Below are positions 35,209-43,944 of a DNA stretch of 64,000 nt, piece by piece. The DNA is taken from NCBI GenBank assembly GCA_016721315.1, contig JADKIL010000019.1, positions 184,110 to 248,109 of the forward strand, written 5' to 3'. The DNA comes from Candidatus Villigracilis vicinus (lineage in GTDB: Bacteria > Chloroflexota > Anaerolineae > Anaerolineales > Villigracilaceae). Position 1 is the stretch's first letter, and each line of letters starts with the position of its first letter. The notes under the pieces were generated by a model. It was not told the origin of the DNA, did no database searches, and saw only the letters and a list, made by a program, of their open reading frames with translations. The translations under genes were made by a program, and so were the position numbers.

Positions 35209-36408
35209 ATGACAGACAAATTTAAACTTTATGGGTATCGCTGGGTGGTGTTGGGCGTGTTCATGTTCATCAACCTGACCATCCAAATGTTATGGATCAC
35301 CTATGCACCGATCACGGGTCCTGCCGCTGCTTTCTATGGCGTGACTGATCTACAGATCGGTTTGCTGGCGATGTCATTCATGATCGCTTTCATTCCACTC
35401 TCGATTCCGGTTTCATGGGTGATCGATACATACGGGTTTCGAGTAGCGGTCAGCATCGGCGCAGTAATGATGGGGATTTTTGGTATCTTGCGCGGATTTG
35501 CTGGGGCAAATTACTCCCTTGTTTTGTGGAGTACGGTAGGCATTGCCGCCGCTCAGCCTTTCCTGCTCAATGCGTGGACAAAAGTTCCTGCGAACTGGTT
35601 TGCCATCGAAGAACGTGCCACCGCGGTTGGACTTGTCACACTTGCCAATTTGGTCGGGACTGCATTGGGTATGGTGTTGACCCCTGTGTTGACTGAAACC
35701 ATGGCTATCCCGACCGTGCAATTGATCTATGGCGGGATCGCGGCTGTATCGTCTGTGCTGTTCATTATCTTTGCCAAAGAAACTCCGCCCACGCCTCCGG
35801 GACCGGATGGCAGCGACGTCCGCGCTTTGATGTTGGACGGATTGAAACATGCTTTCACGGTCAAATCGTTTTGGCTGTATCTGTTCGTTTCGTTTGTTGG
35901 TTTAGGCATTTTCAATGGTGTCACCACCTGGGTGGAGAATATCATCCGTCCGCGTGGGTTTACGCCGACCGATGCAGGCACCCTCGGTGCGTTGATGTTG
36001 GTGGGCGGCGTGTTAGGCGCAGTCATCATCCCACCGTTTTCGGATAAGACTCGCAAACGTCAGCCTTATATTTTGGCGGGAATGTTGTTGGCGATTCCCG
36101 GTTTGATCGGTTTAGCGTTTGCGACAACCGGCTGGCTGTTATTCGTCTCTGCTTTTGCAATGGGATTCTTCCTTGTGAGTACCAGCCCAATTGGGATGCA
36201 ATACGCCTCTGAAGTGACCCAGCCGACTCCTGAGGGAACCTCGAATGGCTTGATACAATTGTTCGGTCAGGCGTCGGTGGTGTTTGTGTACATCATGGAA
36301 GCCTTGAAGACCGAAGACGGCTCGTTCACACCAGCGTTGTTATTGGCAATTGGTTTGTTAGTTGTGAGTGCCGCGCTTGTAACGCAAATGAAAGATCCGC
36401 AGAGATAA
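35209..36408 (+). CDS. Major facilitator superfamily transporter
   Basis: A 399-residue, 12-helix carrier. A central cytoplasmic loop (about 195-215, PPTPPGPDGSD) separates two six-helix halves. The WVIDTYGFRVAV segment between TM2 and TM3 and FSDKTRKRQPY between TM8 and TM9 are the signature loops. The start is ATG 35209. An ATG at 35204 reads into a stop after one codon. Its place in the operon suggests uptake of the substrate used by the kinase, aldolase and aminotransferase. Confidence 0.9.
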   Translation: MTDKFKLYGYRWVVLGVFMFINLTIQMLWITYAPITGPAAAFYGVTDLQIGLLAMSFMIAFIPLSIPVSWVIDTYGFRVAVSIGAVMMGIFGILRGFAGANYSLVLWSTVGIAAAQPFLLNAWTKVPANWFAIEERATAVGLVTLANLVGTALGMVLTPVLTETMAIPTVQLIYGGIAAVSSVLFIIFAKETPPTPPGPDGSDVRALMLDGLKHAFTVKSFWLYLFVSFVGLGIFNGVTTWVENIIRPRGFTPTDAGTLGALMLVGGVLGAVIIPPFSDKTRKRQPYILAGMLLAIPGLIGLAFATTGWLLFVSAFAMGFFLVSTSPIGMQYASEVTQPTPEGTSNGLIQLFGQASVVFVYIMEALKTEDGSFTPALLLAIGLLVVSAALVTQMKDPQR

Positions 36409-36429
36409 TTTACACAAAACCCTTTTCGT

Positions 36430-36499
36430 GTCATGCTGAGCGATAGCGAAGCATCTCTACTTCAATGGTAGAGACCCTTCGCTATCGCTCAGGGTGACA
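36430..36499. repeat. Dispersed palindromic repeat between MFS and kinase genes
   Basis: A long imperfect hairpin. CTGAGCGATAGCGAAG on the left pairs with CTTCGCTATCGCTCAG on the right, with an inner TCTCTAC/GTAGAGA stem and a 6-base loop. It lies inside an operon, so it may moderate read-through or protect mRNA ends. It resembles REP-type intergenic elements. Confidence 0.7.
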
Positions 36500-36517
36500 A
36501 TTAAGCAGAGAAAAACA

Positions 36518-38086
36518 ATGACCCAAGAAAAACTGATTCTTGCAATTGACCTTGGCACGTCTGGAATGAAAGTGGCACTGATCTCCGTCAGCGGAAAGGT
36601 GCTGGGATGGGAAGCTGAACCCGTGCGCCTGATTCTCACACCAGATGGCGGCGCGGAGCAATCACCAGAAGAGTGGTGGCAGGCGTTTCTTTCAGCGGCG
36701 GGAAGGTTGATGAAGAAGAATCACGGTGCGAATGTGATTGCGGTTTGTGCATCCACGCAAGGGGAAGGGACGGTTGCGGTTGACAAAGATGGCAATGCAC
36801 TTGGCAACGCCATCCTATGGATGGACATGCGCGGCGCGGCGAATTTGAAAAAACAAATTGGCGGCTTGATCAACATCGACGGCGCAGGGATTTCAAATGT
36901 GCTTCGTTTTGTTCGGCTCACCGGCGGTATGCCTTCGATGACCGGCAAAGACCCGGCGGCACACATGCTTTTCATCCGTGATACGATGCCGGAGATTTAC
37001 AAAAAGACTCACAAATTTTTGAACGTGCTTGACTACATCAACCTGCGCCTGACCGGCGAGTTCGTAGCAAGTTTTGATTCAATCGTGACTTCCTGGGTGA
37101 CGGATAATCGCAACCCCGATGATATTCATTACAACGATTCGTTGATCCGTTCACTCGGCATTGACCATGAAAAACTCCCCGATGTGGTCGCCTGCACAAA
37201 AGTGATCGGTGATCTTCGCGGCGATGTTGCCCATGCACTTGGCTTGTCATCCAATGTGAAAGTGGTGGCTGGTGCGATTGATAACACAGCCGCGGCAATC
37301 GGTGCAGGCGCTGTGGACGATTACGCACTTCATCTTTACATCGGTACCTCTTCATGGATGGCAGCGCATGTGCCGTTCAAGAAAACGGATGTGGCTTCGA
37401 GCATGGCGTCGATTCCGTGTGCGGTGCCGGGGCGTTATCTTCTCACGGCGCTGCAAGCCACGGCGGGCGGCAACCTCACCTTCCTGCGTGACAACATCAT
37501 CTATCACAAGGATGAATTACTGCAAGAAGCCGATGTGCCTGATATTTTCAAAGTACTCGATCAGATAGCGAAGCGTGTCCCTGCTGGCGCGAATGGAGTC
37601 ATGTACACGCCATGGATCTGGGGGGAGCGTGCGCCAGTGGATGATAAAACGCTTCGTGCCGGACTTTATAACTTGTCGCTCAACTCCACACGGGAGGATA
37701 TCATCCGCGCCTTTTTAGAGGGCATAGCTTACAACACACGTTGGCTTCTTTCACCTGTGGAGAAATTCCTCGGGCGAAAAGTGAACAACATCAACATCGT
37801 TGGCGGGGGAGCGCAGTCGGATGTGTGGTGTCAGATCTTTGCAGATGTGATGAATGTGGAGATCAAACAAGTGGCAGACCCCATCTATGCCAATGCCCGC
37901 GGCGCGGCGTGGATCGCGGCGGCAGGATTGGGCGAAATTAAGTTTGCCGATATCCCAGAGTTGATCCAGTTCCGAAAGGCGTATCAACCCCAAGTCCAAA
38001 ATCGAGCCGTGTACGATCGCGGGTTTGAAAACTTCCAATTAATTTATAAACAAATGAAGGGCGTCTATCGCCATTTGAATCAGTAA
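36518..38086 (+). CDS. FGGY-family carbohydrate kinase (xylulokinase-like)
   Basis: The ATG at 36518 gives 522 residues. The N-terminal FGGY lobe has LAIDLGTSGMKVALI, EEWWQAF and ILWMDMRGA. The C-terminal lobe has VVAGAIDNTAAAIGAGAV and the INIVGGGAQSDVWCQIFADV signature. FGGY kinases phosphorylate pentuloses, polyols or related sugars with ATP. The exact substrate is not determined. It is last in the TetR-controlled operon with a terminator at its end. Confidence 0.9.
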   Translation: MTQEKLILAIDLGTSGMKVALISVSGKVLGWEAEPVRLILTPDGGAEQSPEEWWQAFLSAAGRLMKKNHGANVIAVCASTQGEGTVAVDKDGNALGNAILWMDMRGAANLKKQIGGLINIDGAGISNVLRFVRLTGGMPSMTGKDPAAHMLFIRDTMPEIYKKTHKFLNVLDYINLRLTGEFVASFDSIVTSWVTDNRNPDDIHYNDSLIRSLGIDHEKLPDVVACTKVIGDLRGDVAHALGLSSNVKVVAGAIDNTAAAIGAGAVDDYALHLYIGTSSWMAAHVPFKKTDVASSMASIPCAVPGRYLLTALQATAGGNLTFLRDNIIYHKDELLQEADVPDIFKVLDQIAKRVPAGANGVMYTPWIWGERAPVDDKTLRAGLYNLSLNSTREDIIRAFLEGIAYNTRWLLSPVEKFLGRKVNNINIVGGGAQSDVWCQIFADVMNVEIKQVADPIYANARGAAWIAAAGLGEIKFADIPELIQFRKAYQPQVQNRAVYDRGFENFQLIYKQMKGVYRHLNQ

Positions 38087-38136
38087 AGTCTGGTTGGCAG
38101 ATGGGCAGCACGGTTACCATGTGCCAACCAGACTTT
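38085..38136 (+). terminator. Terminator of the aldolase-kinase operon
   Basis: Perfect 15-bp arms at 38085-38099 and 38122-38136 overlap the kinase stop codon. The loop is 22 bases and T-rich sequence follows. Confidence 0.75.
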
Positions 38137-38755
38137 CCATTTTTATCTGGCCGCCAAAGCCTTCTCGATTTGAGAAGGCTTTTCTCATTAATCGTTTCGT
38201 ATTTTTATAGAATTAAGAATATTGCAGGATCTTTAAATAATCGGTTCCTACTCGAACTGTCACCCTTCGCAATAGGTTGTAAAATCTATTCCTACCAAGG
38301 CGATGCCATATCTTTTACTCTCTAAAGGGGTTTGACTTGTGATCAAGCTTGGTTAGGTGAAACAGGTTTGATCGGAGAGACGATGGTATTTGTTCCTGGG
38401 AAGATCTGAGGGAAGCGTGAATGGCATTACTGCCATTGAAAATCGTTTTCAGGCGTGCTCATAAAAAAAAAGACCAGTTTGATCTGGTTTGTAAATTATC
38501 GTACCAGATAATTAGATTGATCAAGATGGGTGGGGTTTCATAATTTGAGAATGATTATCGTTTGGCGGGCAAGGTCTTAAACGGCGATACAGGTGATGTA
38601 GCTTGGCAAGATGTACCATCAGTTCATGTTCAAAAAATAAATAGCCCTCGACTGAAAGCCTACTGCTTTGTCGGCTTCGCTTTGAGCACTCATAGTAACA
38701 AAGGGCAGCGTAGCCTTCAGTGCCCGGGCTCTTTCCATCCAAACTTAGTATCGCT
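38137..38755. other. Gene-poor stretch
   Basis: I see no convincing gene here. A short stem AAGCCTTCTC/GAGAAGGCTT lies at 38158-38180, and the rest is AT-rich with only short unconserved frames on both strands. Confidence 0.55.
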
Positions 38756-39231
38756 TTAATTGGATAACTTTCCCTGCTTGCGAGAACCTGAATGCTTCAC
38801 CCCAAGTTGACTAAGAATATCGGTCAGATCAGCGCCTTCGGTTGGCTCCACTGCCCATAATGTGATCTTGTCCTTTTTGATGGTTATCCTCGTTTTTGCT
38901 GTTTTTGCGGAAACAGATTTGTTTGTGGCGGGCGTTGAACCCATGTTCATGTTCACAAGGTTGAGTGTCCCCGTCTGTGTGCCGCTTATTTGTGTGGTGG
39001 ATCTCACAACATCACCATCTGTGCCGATCATTTTGAAGTGATAGTTCAGGTTGGGAAGAGATTGCAGATTTCAGGTTAATTCTCTAATCTCAAAATCCAG
39101 CATTGTTGTTGAGCGGCTCCAGGGACCGAGCCGCTGAATTGAAAATCATCTGCCAGCATGGATTTTGCGAGCTCAAATTCGCCCTTCTGGATCGAATCCA
39201 TAAGAACTTGAACAGTCTCTCTTTTATTCAT
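38756..39231 (-). pseudogene. SnoaL-like (NTF2-fold) protein, decayed
   Basis: Starting at ATG 39231, with AAGGA upstream, the minus strand reads a typical SnoaL beginning: MNKRETVQVLMDSIQKGEFE, then LADDFQFSG. The frame breaks near 39118-39125. Sequence resumes one frame over with MLDFEIRELT, meets TGA at 39073-39071, and continues LPNLNYHFKMIGTDGDVV, then NMNMGSTPATNKSV and WAVEPTEGADLTDILSQLGV, ending at 38756. With one frameshift and one stop inside a clearly homologous protein I call it a pseudogene. Two sequencing errors cannot be excluded. SnoaL folds serve many small-molecule enzymes. Confidence 0.75.
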
Positions 39232-39501
39232 AATGTATTCCTTTTTGCTATTCGTGCCATTTCCGATTAAACGGGCATGGATTAATGGATAGTCCTATGG
39301 AATATCCTCCGTTTCCCCAGTTTGATAAAAATATTGTCTTAACGCCATTACAATCATTGTAGCAGCACACTATCAACTCATAATACGCGGCAATAATATG
39401 AATGTATTAATGAAATGCCTTTTTTATTGATGTAGAATGAATATCATACTAATGCATCGAATTTTCCTGAAGCTGGGAGTTTTTTAGAAAGAGGTTGATC
39501 C

Positions 39502-41067
39502 TTGAAAAAAAGCTTGGTTCACGCGAATGAATCGCCCGTGGACTGGCAATATCGCAGTATTTTTGAAGCAACCAATGATGGGGTAATCATCGGCGATCTA
39601 CAAACTGGGTTGGTGCTCGAAGCGAACCCAGCGGCCTGCATCATGCATGGCTATACTCATGATGCGTTCATTGGAATGCCATTATTAAAGTTCATTCATC
39701 CAGAAAGCCAGCCTGCGTTCCATGATTTTTTACAGGCAACTCGAGCAGGTGGCGCATTCGATGTGCAGACGTTGCATGTGCGGAAGGACAACTCAACCTT
39801 CAATGCCGAGTGGCGTACGAGTATATTTAATTATCACAAGCATCCATGCCTGTTGGGGGTCGTTCGTGATGTGAGCAAACAAATACTTGCAGAACAGCAT
39901 CTCAATCAGCGCGTGGAAACTCGCCTGCATGAACAAGCCACACTATTGGAGATATCGCATACACTGGCATCAACACTTGAACTCCAGCCTGGGCTGATCC
40001 TTGACCAATTGCGCGAAATCATCGAATACGACCATGCCGGGCTGTTCTCTCTGGAAAAATCGACTTTCATTACCCTGGCAATGCGCGGAGCAACACCATT
40101 GGAAAAATCTGCGCCTGTTCGTATTCTTTTAAACGACCCTGAGACCCTGAAGACATTATTCAATGAACATCGCCCGATGCGTATTGCGAACGTGTGGAGC
40201 GATGAACCTCAAGCGCGGTCTCTGCGTGCTCTATTGGAGGACGGCGCAGCCTTATTGCTGGATGGTATGAATTCATGGATGTGGGTTCCTCTGGCTGTGA
40301 AGAGCCGTGTGATCGGTGGCATGGGGGTGGCGCATCAGAAACCGGACTTTTTTACGTCTCACCATGCTGACCTGGCTCTTAGTGTAGCCAACCAGGCGGC
40401 CATCACAATGATCAACGCCGAACTCTACGGGCATGCGCAGGAGTTGGCGGTTTTGGAAGAACGTCAACGATTGGCGCGTGACCTGCATGACGCTGTTAAT
40501 CAGTCCCTTTTTTCGGCAGGGCTGATCGCAGAAGTACTACCACGTTTATGGGACCGCGATCAGGATGAGGCACGGCATTCGCTCGAAGACTTGCGGAAAT
40601 TAACGCGTGGCGCCATGGCGGAAATGCGTGCCTTGCTGGCTGAACTTCGCCCTTCAACATTGATCGATGCAGAGCTGGGTGATCTATTACGTTTATTAGG
40701 TAATTCATTCACAGGACGTACGAATATACCTTCGACCATTATTGTGAAAGGTGAGGGCATGTTACCTGCTGAGGTTCAAGTGGCAGTGTACCGTGTCGGT
40801 CAGGAAGCGTTGAGTAATATCGCAAAACACGCCGAAGCTCACAGCGTAGAGGTCATCCTGAAGCAGGAAAATACTTCCATCGAATTAAATATTCGTGACG
40901 ATGGCAAAGGGTTTGACCCCGCACAAATCGCATCGGGTCATTACGGCTTGAGTATGATGCGCGAACGTGCTGAAGCGGTTGGTGCACAATTAACGATCAT
41001 AAGCCAGCCGGGCAAGGGGACGGAACTGACGATTTACTGGAGAGAGTTGGAGAGAAAAGAGGCATGA
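39502..41067 (+). CDS. PAS-GAF sensor histidine kinase, NarL type
   Basis: A TTG start at 39502 follows AGAAAGAGG at 39486-39493. The 521-residue soluble kinase has a PAS domain (about 15-130), a GAF domain (about 145-305), a HisKA_3 dimerisation helix with His in RLARDLHDAVNQSLFSAG, and a HATPase with ALSNIAKHAEAH, IRDDGKGFD and HYGLSMMRERAEA. No membrane segment is present, so it senses a cytoplasmic signal. The stop overlaps the start of its response regulator (ATGA). Confidence 0.93.
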   Translation: MKKSLVHANESPVDWQYRSIFEATNDGVIIGDLQTGLVLEANPAACIMHGYTHDAFIGMPLLKFIHPESQPAFHDFLQATRAGGAFDVQTLHVRKDNSTFNAEWRTSIFNYHKHPCLLGVVRDVSKQILAEQHLNQRVETRLHEQATLLEISHTLASTLELQPGLILDQLREIIEYDHAGLFSLEKSTFITLAMRGATPLEKSAPVRILLNDPETLKTLFNEHRPMRIANVWSDEPQARSLRALLEDGAALLLDGMNSWMWVPLAVKSRVIGGMGVAHQKPDFFTSHHADLALSVANQAAITMINAELYGHAQELAVLEERQRLARDLHDAVNQSLFSAGLIAEVLPRLWDRDQDEARHSLEDLRKLTRGAMAEMRALLAELRPSTLIDAELGDLLRLLGNSFTGRTNIPSTIIVKGEGMLPAEVQVAVYRVGQEALSNIAKHAEAHSVEVILKQENTSIELNIRDDGKGFDPAQIASGHYGLSMMRERAEAVGAQLTIISQPGKGTELTIYWRELERKEA

Positions 41068-41702
41068 TGACCGACCTTATTCGCGTTATGCTTGTGGATG
41101 ACCATGCCATGGTCCGTAAAGGGCTTGTGACTTTTCTGAAAATATTTGATGGGTTGTTGCTGGTAGGGGAGGCTGAAAATGGTGCTGCTGCCATTAAGTT
41201 GTGTGGCGAGGTCAAGCCGGATGTAATTCTTATGGATATGGTCCTGCCTGATATGGATGGGGCAGAGACCACCCGGCAGATCCGCCGACAGTTTCAACAT
41301 GTGCAGGTCATTGTATTGACCAGTTTCAAAGAAGGTGGGTTGATCAAAAAAGCGCTGGAAGCGGGGGCGATCGGTTATTTACTTAAGGATGTCTCGGCGG
41401 ATGAGCTTGCCAGGGCGATTCGGTCTGCGCACGCGGGACGCGCCATTCTCTCGCCCGAAGCTGCCCAATCTCTTGTAGAAACTGCCAATCTGCCGCCTGT
41501 TCCCGGCTTGGATTTGACCGAGCGCGAACGTGAAGTGTTAGCCTTGATGACTGAAGGATTGAGCAACATACAGATCGCAACACGGCTGGGGGTCAGTTCA
41601 TCCACCATCAAATCGCATGTAAGTAATGTGTTATCAAAGCTTGGTGTGGCAAGCCGCACCGAGGCAGTGACGTTGGCGCTTCGCAGCCGGATCGTTCCCT
41701 GA
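41064..41702 (+). CDS. NarL/LuxR-family response regulator
   Basis: A 212-residue regulator with a receiver (DDH at about 10-12, phosphoacceptor in ILMDMVLPDMDG, Lys in YLLKDVS) and a C-terminal LuxR helix-turn-helix (LTEREREVLALMTEGLSNIQIATRLGVSSSTIKSHV in part). Overlap with the kinase gene shows they are translated together. It is the nearest upstream transcription factor to the repeated elements that begin 100 bases downstream, but a link is untested. Confidence 0.95.
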   Translation: MMTDLIRVMLVDDHAMVRKGLVTFLKIFDGLLLVGEAENGAAAIKLCGEVKPDVILMDMVLPDMDGAETTRQIRRQFQHVQVIVLTSFKEGGLIKKALEAGAIGYLLKDVSADELARAIRSAHAGRAILSPEAAQSLVETANLPPVPGLDLTEREREVLALMTEGLSNIQIATRLGVSSSTIKSHVSNVLSKLGVASRTEAVTLALRSRIVP

Positions 41703-41728
41703 AGTTTTAATTAAAATATTTCTACAAA

Positions 41729-41771
41729 ATACCCTCCACCAGGATGAGGGGGGCATCCTGACGAAGGGTAT
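41729..41771 (+). terminator. Putative stem-loop terminator after the NarL-type regulator
   Basis: Outer arms ATACCCT/AGGGTAT and inner arms CAGGATG/CATCCTG make a two-tier hairpin 27 bases after the stop. No long T run follows, so the terminator function is moderate-confidence. Confidence 0.5.
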
Positions 41772-41800
41772 ATTTATAGTACCCGTTTAGGGATGATTTA

Positions 41801-41880
41801 TCCTCCCCCAAATGGCGGATAAAAAGTTTCCCCAATGGATGGATAACAGGGACGCTCATGCACTATAAAATTAAGGAGTA
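41801..41880 (+). promoter_or_regulatory. Repeated promoter-like element, copy 1
   Basis: It aligns without gaps to four other copies. CCCCCAA-TGGCGG is followed by 9 bases, then TTCCCC, a central GATGGAT, a degenerate right arm and TATAAAAT as a possible -10 box (41864-41871). It lies 45 bases upstream of the diguanylate cyclase gene. Confidence 0.6.
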
Positions 41881-41925
41881 TCGGCGCAGTCATTTTGAAA
41901 AGATGCAGGAAGGCAGTTTATATTT

Positions 41926-42882
41926 ATGGATATTGACGTAGAAAGCACCGGGGAAACCATTACGCAATCTCTGAAGGATTCTGAAATCCGATATCGCCGC
42001 CTTTTTGAAGCAGCTCAGGATGGTATCTTGATCTTGAATGCTGATACAGGTGCGATCACCGATGTAAATCCCTTCCTGATCAATATGCTGGGATATTCAT
42101 GCGAAGAGTTTGTCCAAAAGAAGCTCTGGGAAGTTGGCGCATTCAAGGATGTTAAAGCCAGCAAGGATGCTTTTAAAGCCTTGCAGAAGAACGAATACAT
42201 TCGATATAAGAATCTGCCGCTCAAGGCTAAGGATGGGCGGATGATCCAGGTTGAATTTGTCAGTAATGTTTATTGGGCTGGTGATGAGAAAGTCATTCAA
42301 TGCAATATTCGCGATATTACCGAACGTGTGCGCATTCAGGATGCCCTTCAAAAAAGCGAAGCAGACCTGCGAGAACAATCGGTTCGTGATTATTTAACCG
42401 GTTTGTTTAATCGCCGATATATGGAAGAGACTTTGGAAAGGGATTTGCTGCGAGCTGCCCGAAGTCATTTACCCCTTGGCGTGATCATGCTCGATGTGGA
42501 CAATTTTAAAGGCGTCAATGATGCCCATGGACACGCGGCAGGTGACGTGATTCTGCGTGAATTGGGCAGGCTCTTTCTAAACCATGTTCGTGGGGAGGAT
42601 GTTCCCTGCCGTTATGGCGGTGATGAATTTATTATTATTTTGCCAGACGCCCCGCAGGTGATCGTCCATGAACGTGCTTACCTCCTTTGTGAAAAAGCCA
42701 GACAGTTTGATTATCGATTTGATGGACTATCACTCAATGAGATTACTCTTTCTATTGGTGTTGCTGCTTTTCCTGAACATGGCACTACTGGTTCTACTAT
42801 TTTGCGTGTTGTTGATTCTGCGCTTTATCGTGCCAAGCGTGCAGGGCGTGGACAGATTGTGGTCGCTGAGCCAACCGAATGA
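41926..42882 (+). CDS. PAS-GGDEF diguanylate cyclase
   Basis: A 318-residue soluble protein that should make cyclic di-GMP. A PAS domain (about 18-135: RRLFEAAQDGILIL, VNPFLINMLGYS, CNIRDITER) is followed by GGDEF (about 150-315). The active site is RYGGDEFIIIL, and RGED lies exactly five residues before it, the inhibitory I-site RxxD, so product feedback is likely. Its PAS domain is close to that of the HD-GYP protein 1.2 kb downstream. A repeated element precedes it. Confidence 0.93.
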   Translation: MDIDVESTGETITQSLKDSEIRYRRLFEAAQDGILILNADTGAITDVNPFLINMLGYSCEEFVQKKLWEVGAFKDVKASKDAFKALQKNEYIRYKNLPLKAKDGRMIQVEFVSNVYWAGDEKVIQCNIRDITERVRIQDALQKSEADLREQSVRDYLTGLFNRRYMEETLERDLLRAARSHLPLGVIMLDVDNFKGVNDAHGHAAGDVILRELGRLFLNHVRGEDVPCRYGGDEFIIILPDAPQVIVHERAYLLCEKARQFDYRFDGLSLNEITLSIGVAAFPEHGTTGSTILRVVDSALYRAKRAGRGQIVVAEPTE

Positions 42883-43024
42883 TTTTCTCCTGTAACCTGG
42901 CAGAGAAATAAAAGCATAATATGAAGTCTGAAAATAAACATGATTTATCATGTTTATGAATCCTGGAATAGTTCTTGGAGGGTTGAGTGAATATTGGTGC
43001 TGAGCACTTAATATATTGTTTCGA

Positions 43025-43105
43025 CCTCCCCCAAGTGGCGGATAAAAACACTCCCCAGCAGATGGATACGGCTGGGGAGTGTGCATACTAAAATTAATGA
43101 GTATC
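43025..43105 (+). promoter_or_regulatory. Repeated promoter-like element, copy 2
   Basis: CCCCCAAGTGGCGG, 9 bases, then arms ACACTCCCCAGC/GCTGGGGAGTGT around an 11-base centre containing GATGGAT, then TACTAAAATT as a possible -10 box. It shares extra downstream identity with copy 1 (AAATTAA-GAGTATCG). It lies upstream of the PAS-HD-GYP gene. Confidence 0.65.
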
Positions 43106-43186
43106 GCTGCGCCAATGTATGAAGGTAGTTAGGAAAGGTAGTAAATAGCCCATGCAGCTGACATTGGAAACATCGGGAGATCTATC

Positions 43187-43944
43187 ATGCAAGTGCTGAA
43201 GGATTCTGAGATTCGGTACCGCCGTCTTTTTGAGGCGGCGCAGGATGGCATCCTGATTTTAGATGCCAAACTGGAATGATCGAGGATGTAAACCCATATT
43301 TGATACAAATGCTGGGATATTCGCGGGAAGAGTTTTTAAAAAGGAAGCTGTGGGAAGTTGGCGCATTTCGAGATATCGAAGCCAGTAAGGATGCCTTTGA
43401 AGCCTTGCAGGTGGATGAGTTTATCCGTTATGATGACCTGCCGCTTAAAGCTAAAAATGGAACGCTGGTAAATGTAGAGTTTGTCAGCAACGTATACCTT
43501 GTGGGTAATGAGAAAGTGATCCAATGCAATATTCGTAATATTACGGAACGGAAGTTTGCCGAAGAAAAGATACAGAGACAACTTGAGCATCTAATCGCCT
43601 TGAGCGCTATTGACCGGGCTATTACATCAAATTTTGACTTGAAGTTTAGCTTGAAGGAGGTTCTTGAAAATGTAACGAAAGAGCTTAGGGTTGATGCGGC
43701 TGATATTTTAATATTTAATCCGAACATCCAAATGTTGGAGTATGGTGCCGAACAAGGTTTCAGGACCAACTCTGTGAAAACGGCGCAGGTGCGCTTAGGT
43801 GAAAGTTATGCCGGGCGGGTCGCGATGGAAGGCAGACTCATTCAAATCTCAAGCATAGAAGATGAACCGGATAAGTTGTTATTATCCAAATTTTTTAAAG
43901 GGCGAGGATTTTGTCTGCTATTATGGCGCGCCGTTGATCGTTAA
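43187..43944 (+). CDS. PAS-GAF-HD-GYP protein, N-terminal fragments (PAS and GAF)
   Basis: From ATG 43187 the PAS start (SEIRYRRLFEAAQDGILIL) is read until a stop at 43277-43279. A missing A in the AAA run at 43268-43270 explains this. The next frame continues MIEDVNPYLIQMLGYS, the rest of PAS and a GAF domain from about 43560 (SAIDRAITSNFDLKFSL). It shifts again at a GGG run (43900-43902) just after LLLSKFFKG. An upstream ATG at 43152 aligns with the start of the PAS-GGDEF paralog but needs a further frame correction. Read together, the fragments form one protein with the HD-GYP part. Confidence 0.75.

Noticed and set aside
38521..38742. Minus-strand frame of 73 codons in the gene-poor stretch
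   Set aside because: No ribosome site, no recognisable domain and no supporting neighbour. It was left as noncoding.
41801..43105. Cyclic di-GMP riboswitch in front of the cyclase and phosphodiesterase
   Set aside because: The sequence lacks the GEMM-type conserved core, and the inverted repeat lies upstream of the likely -10 box, so it is probably not transcribed.
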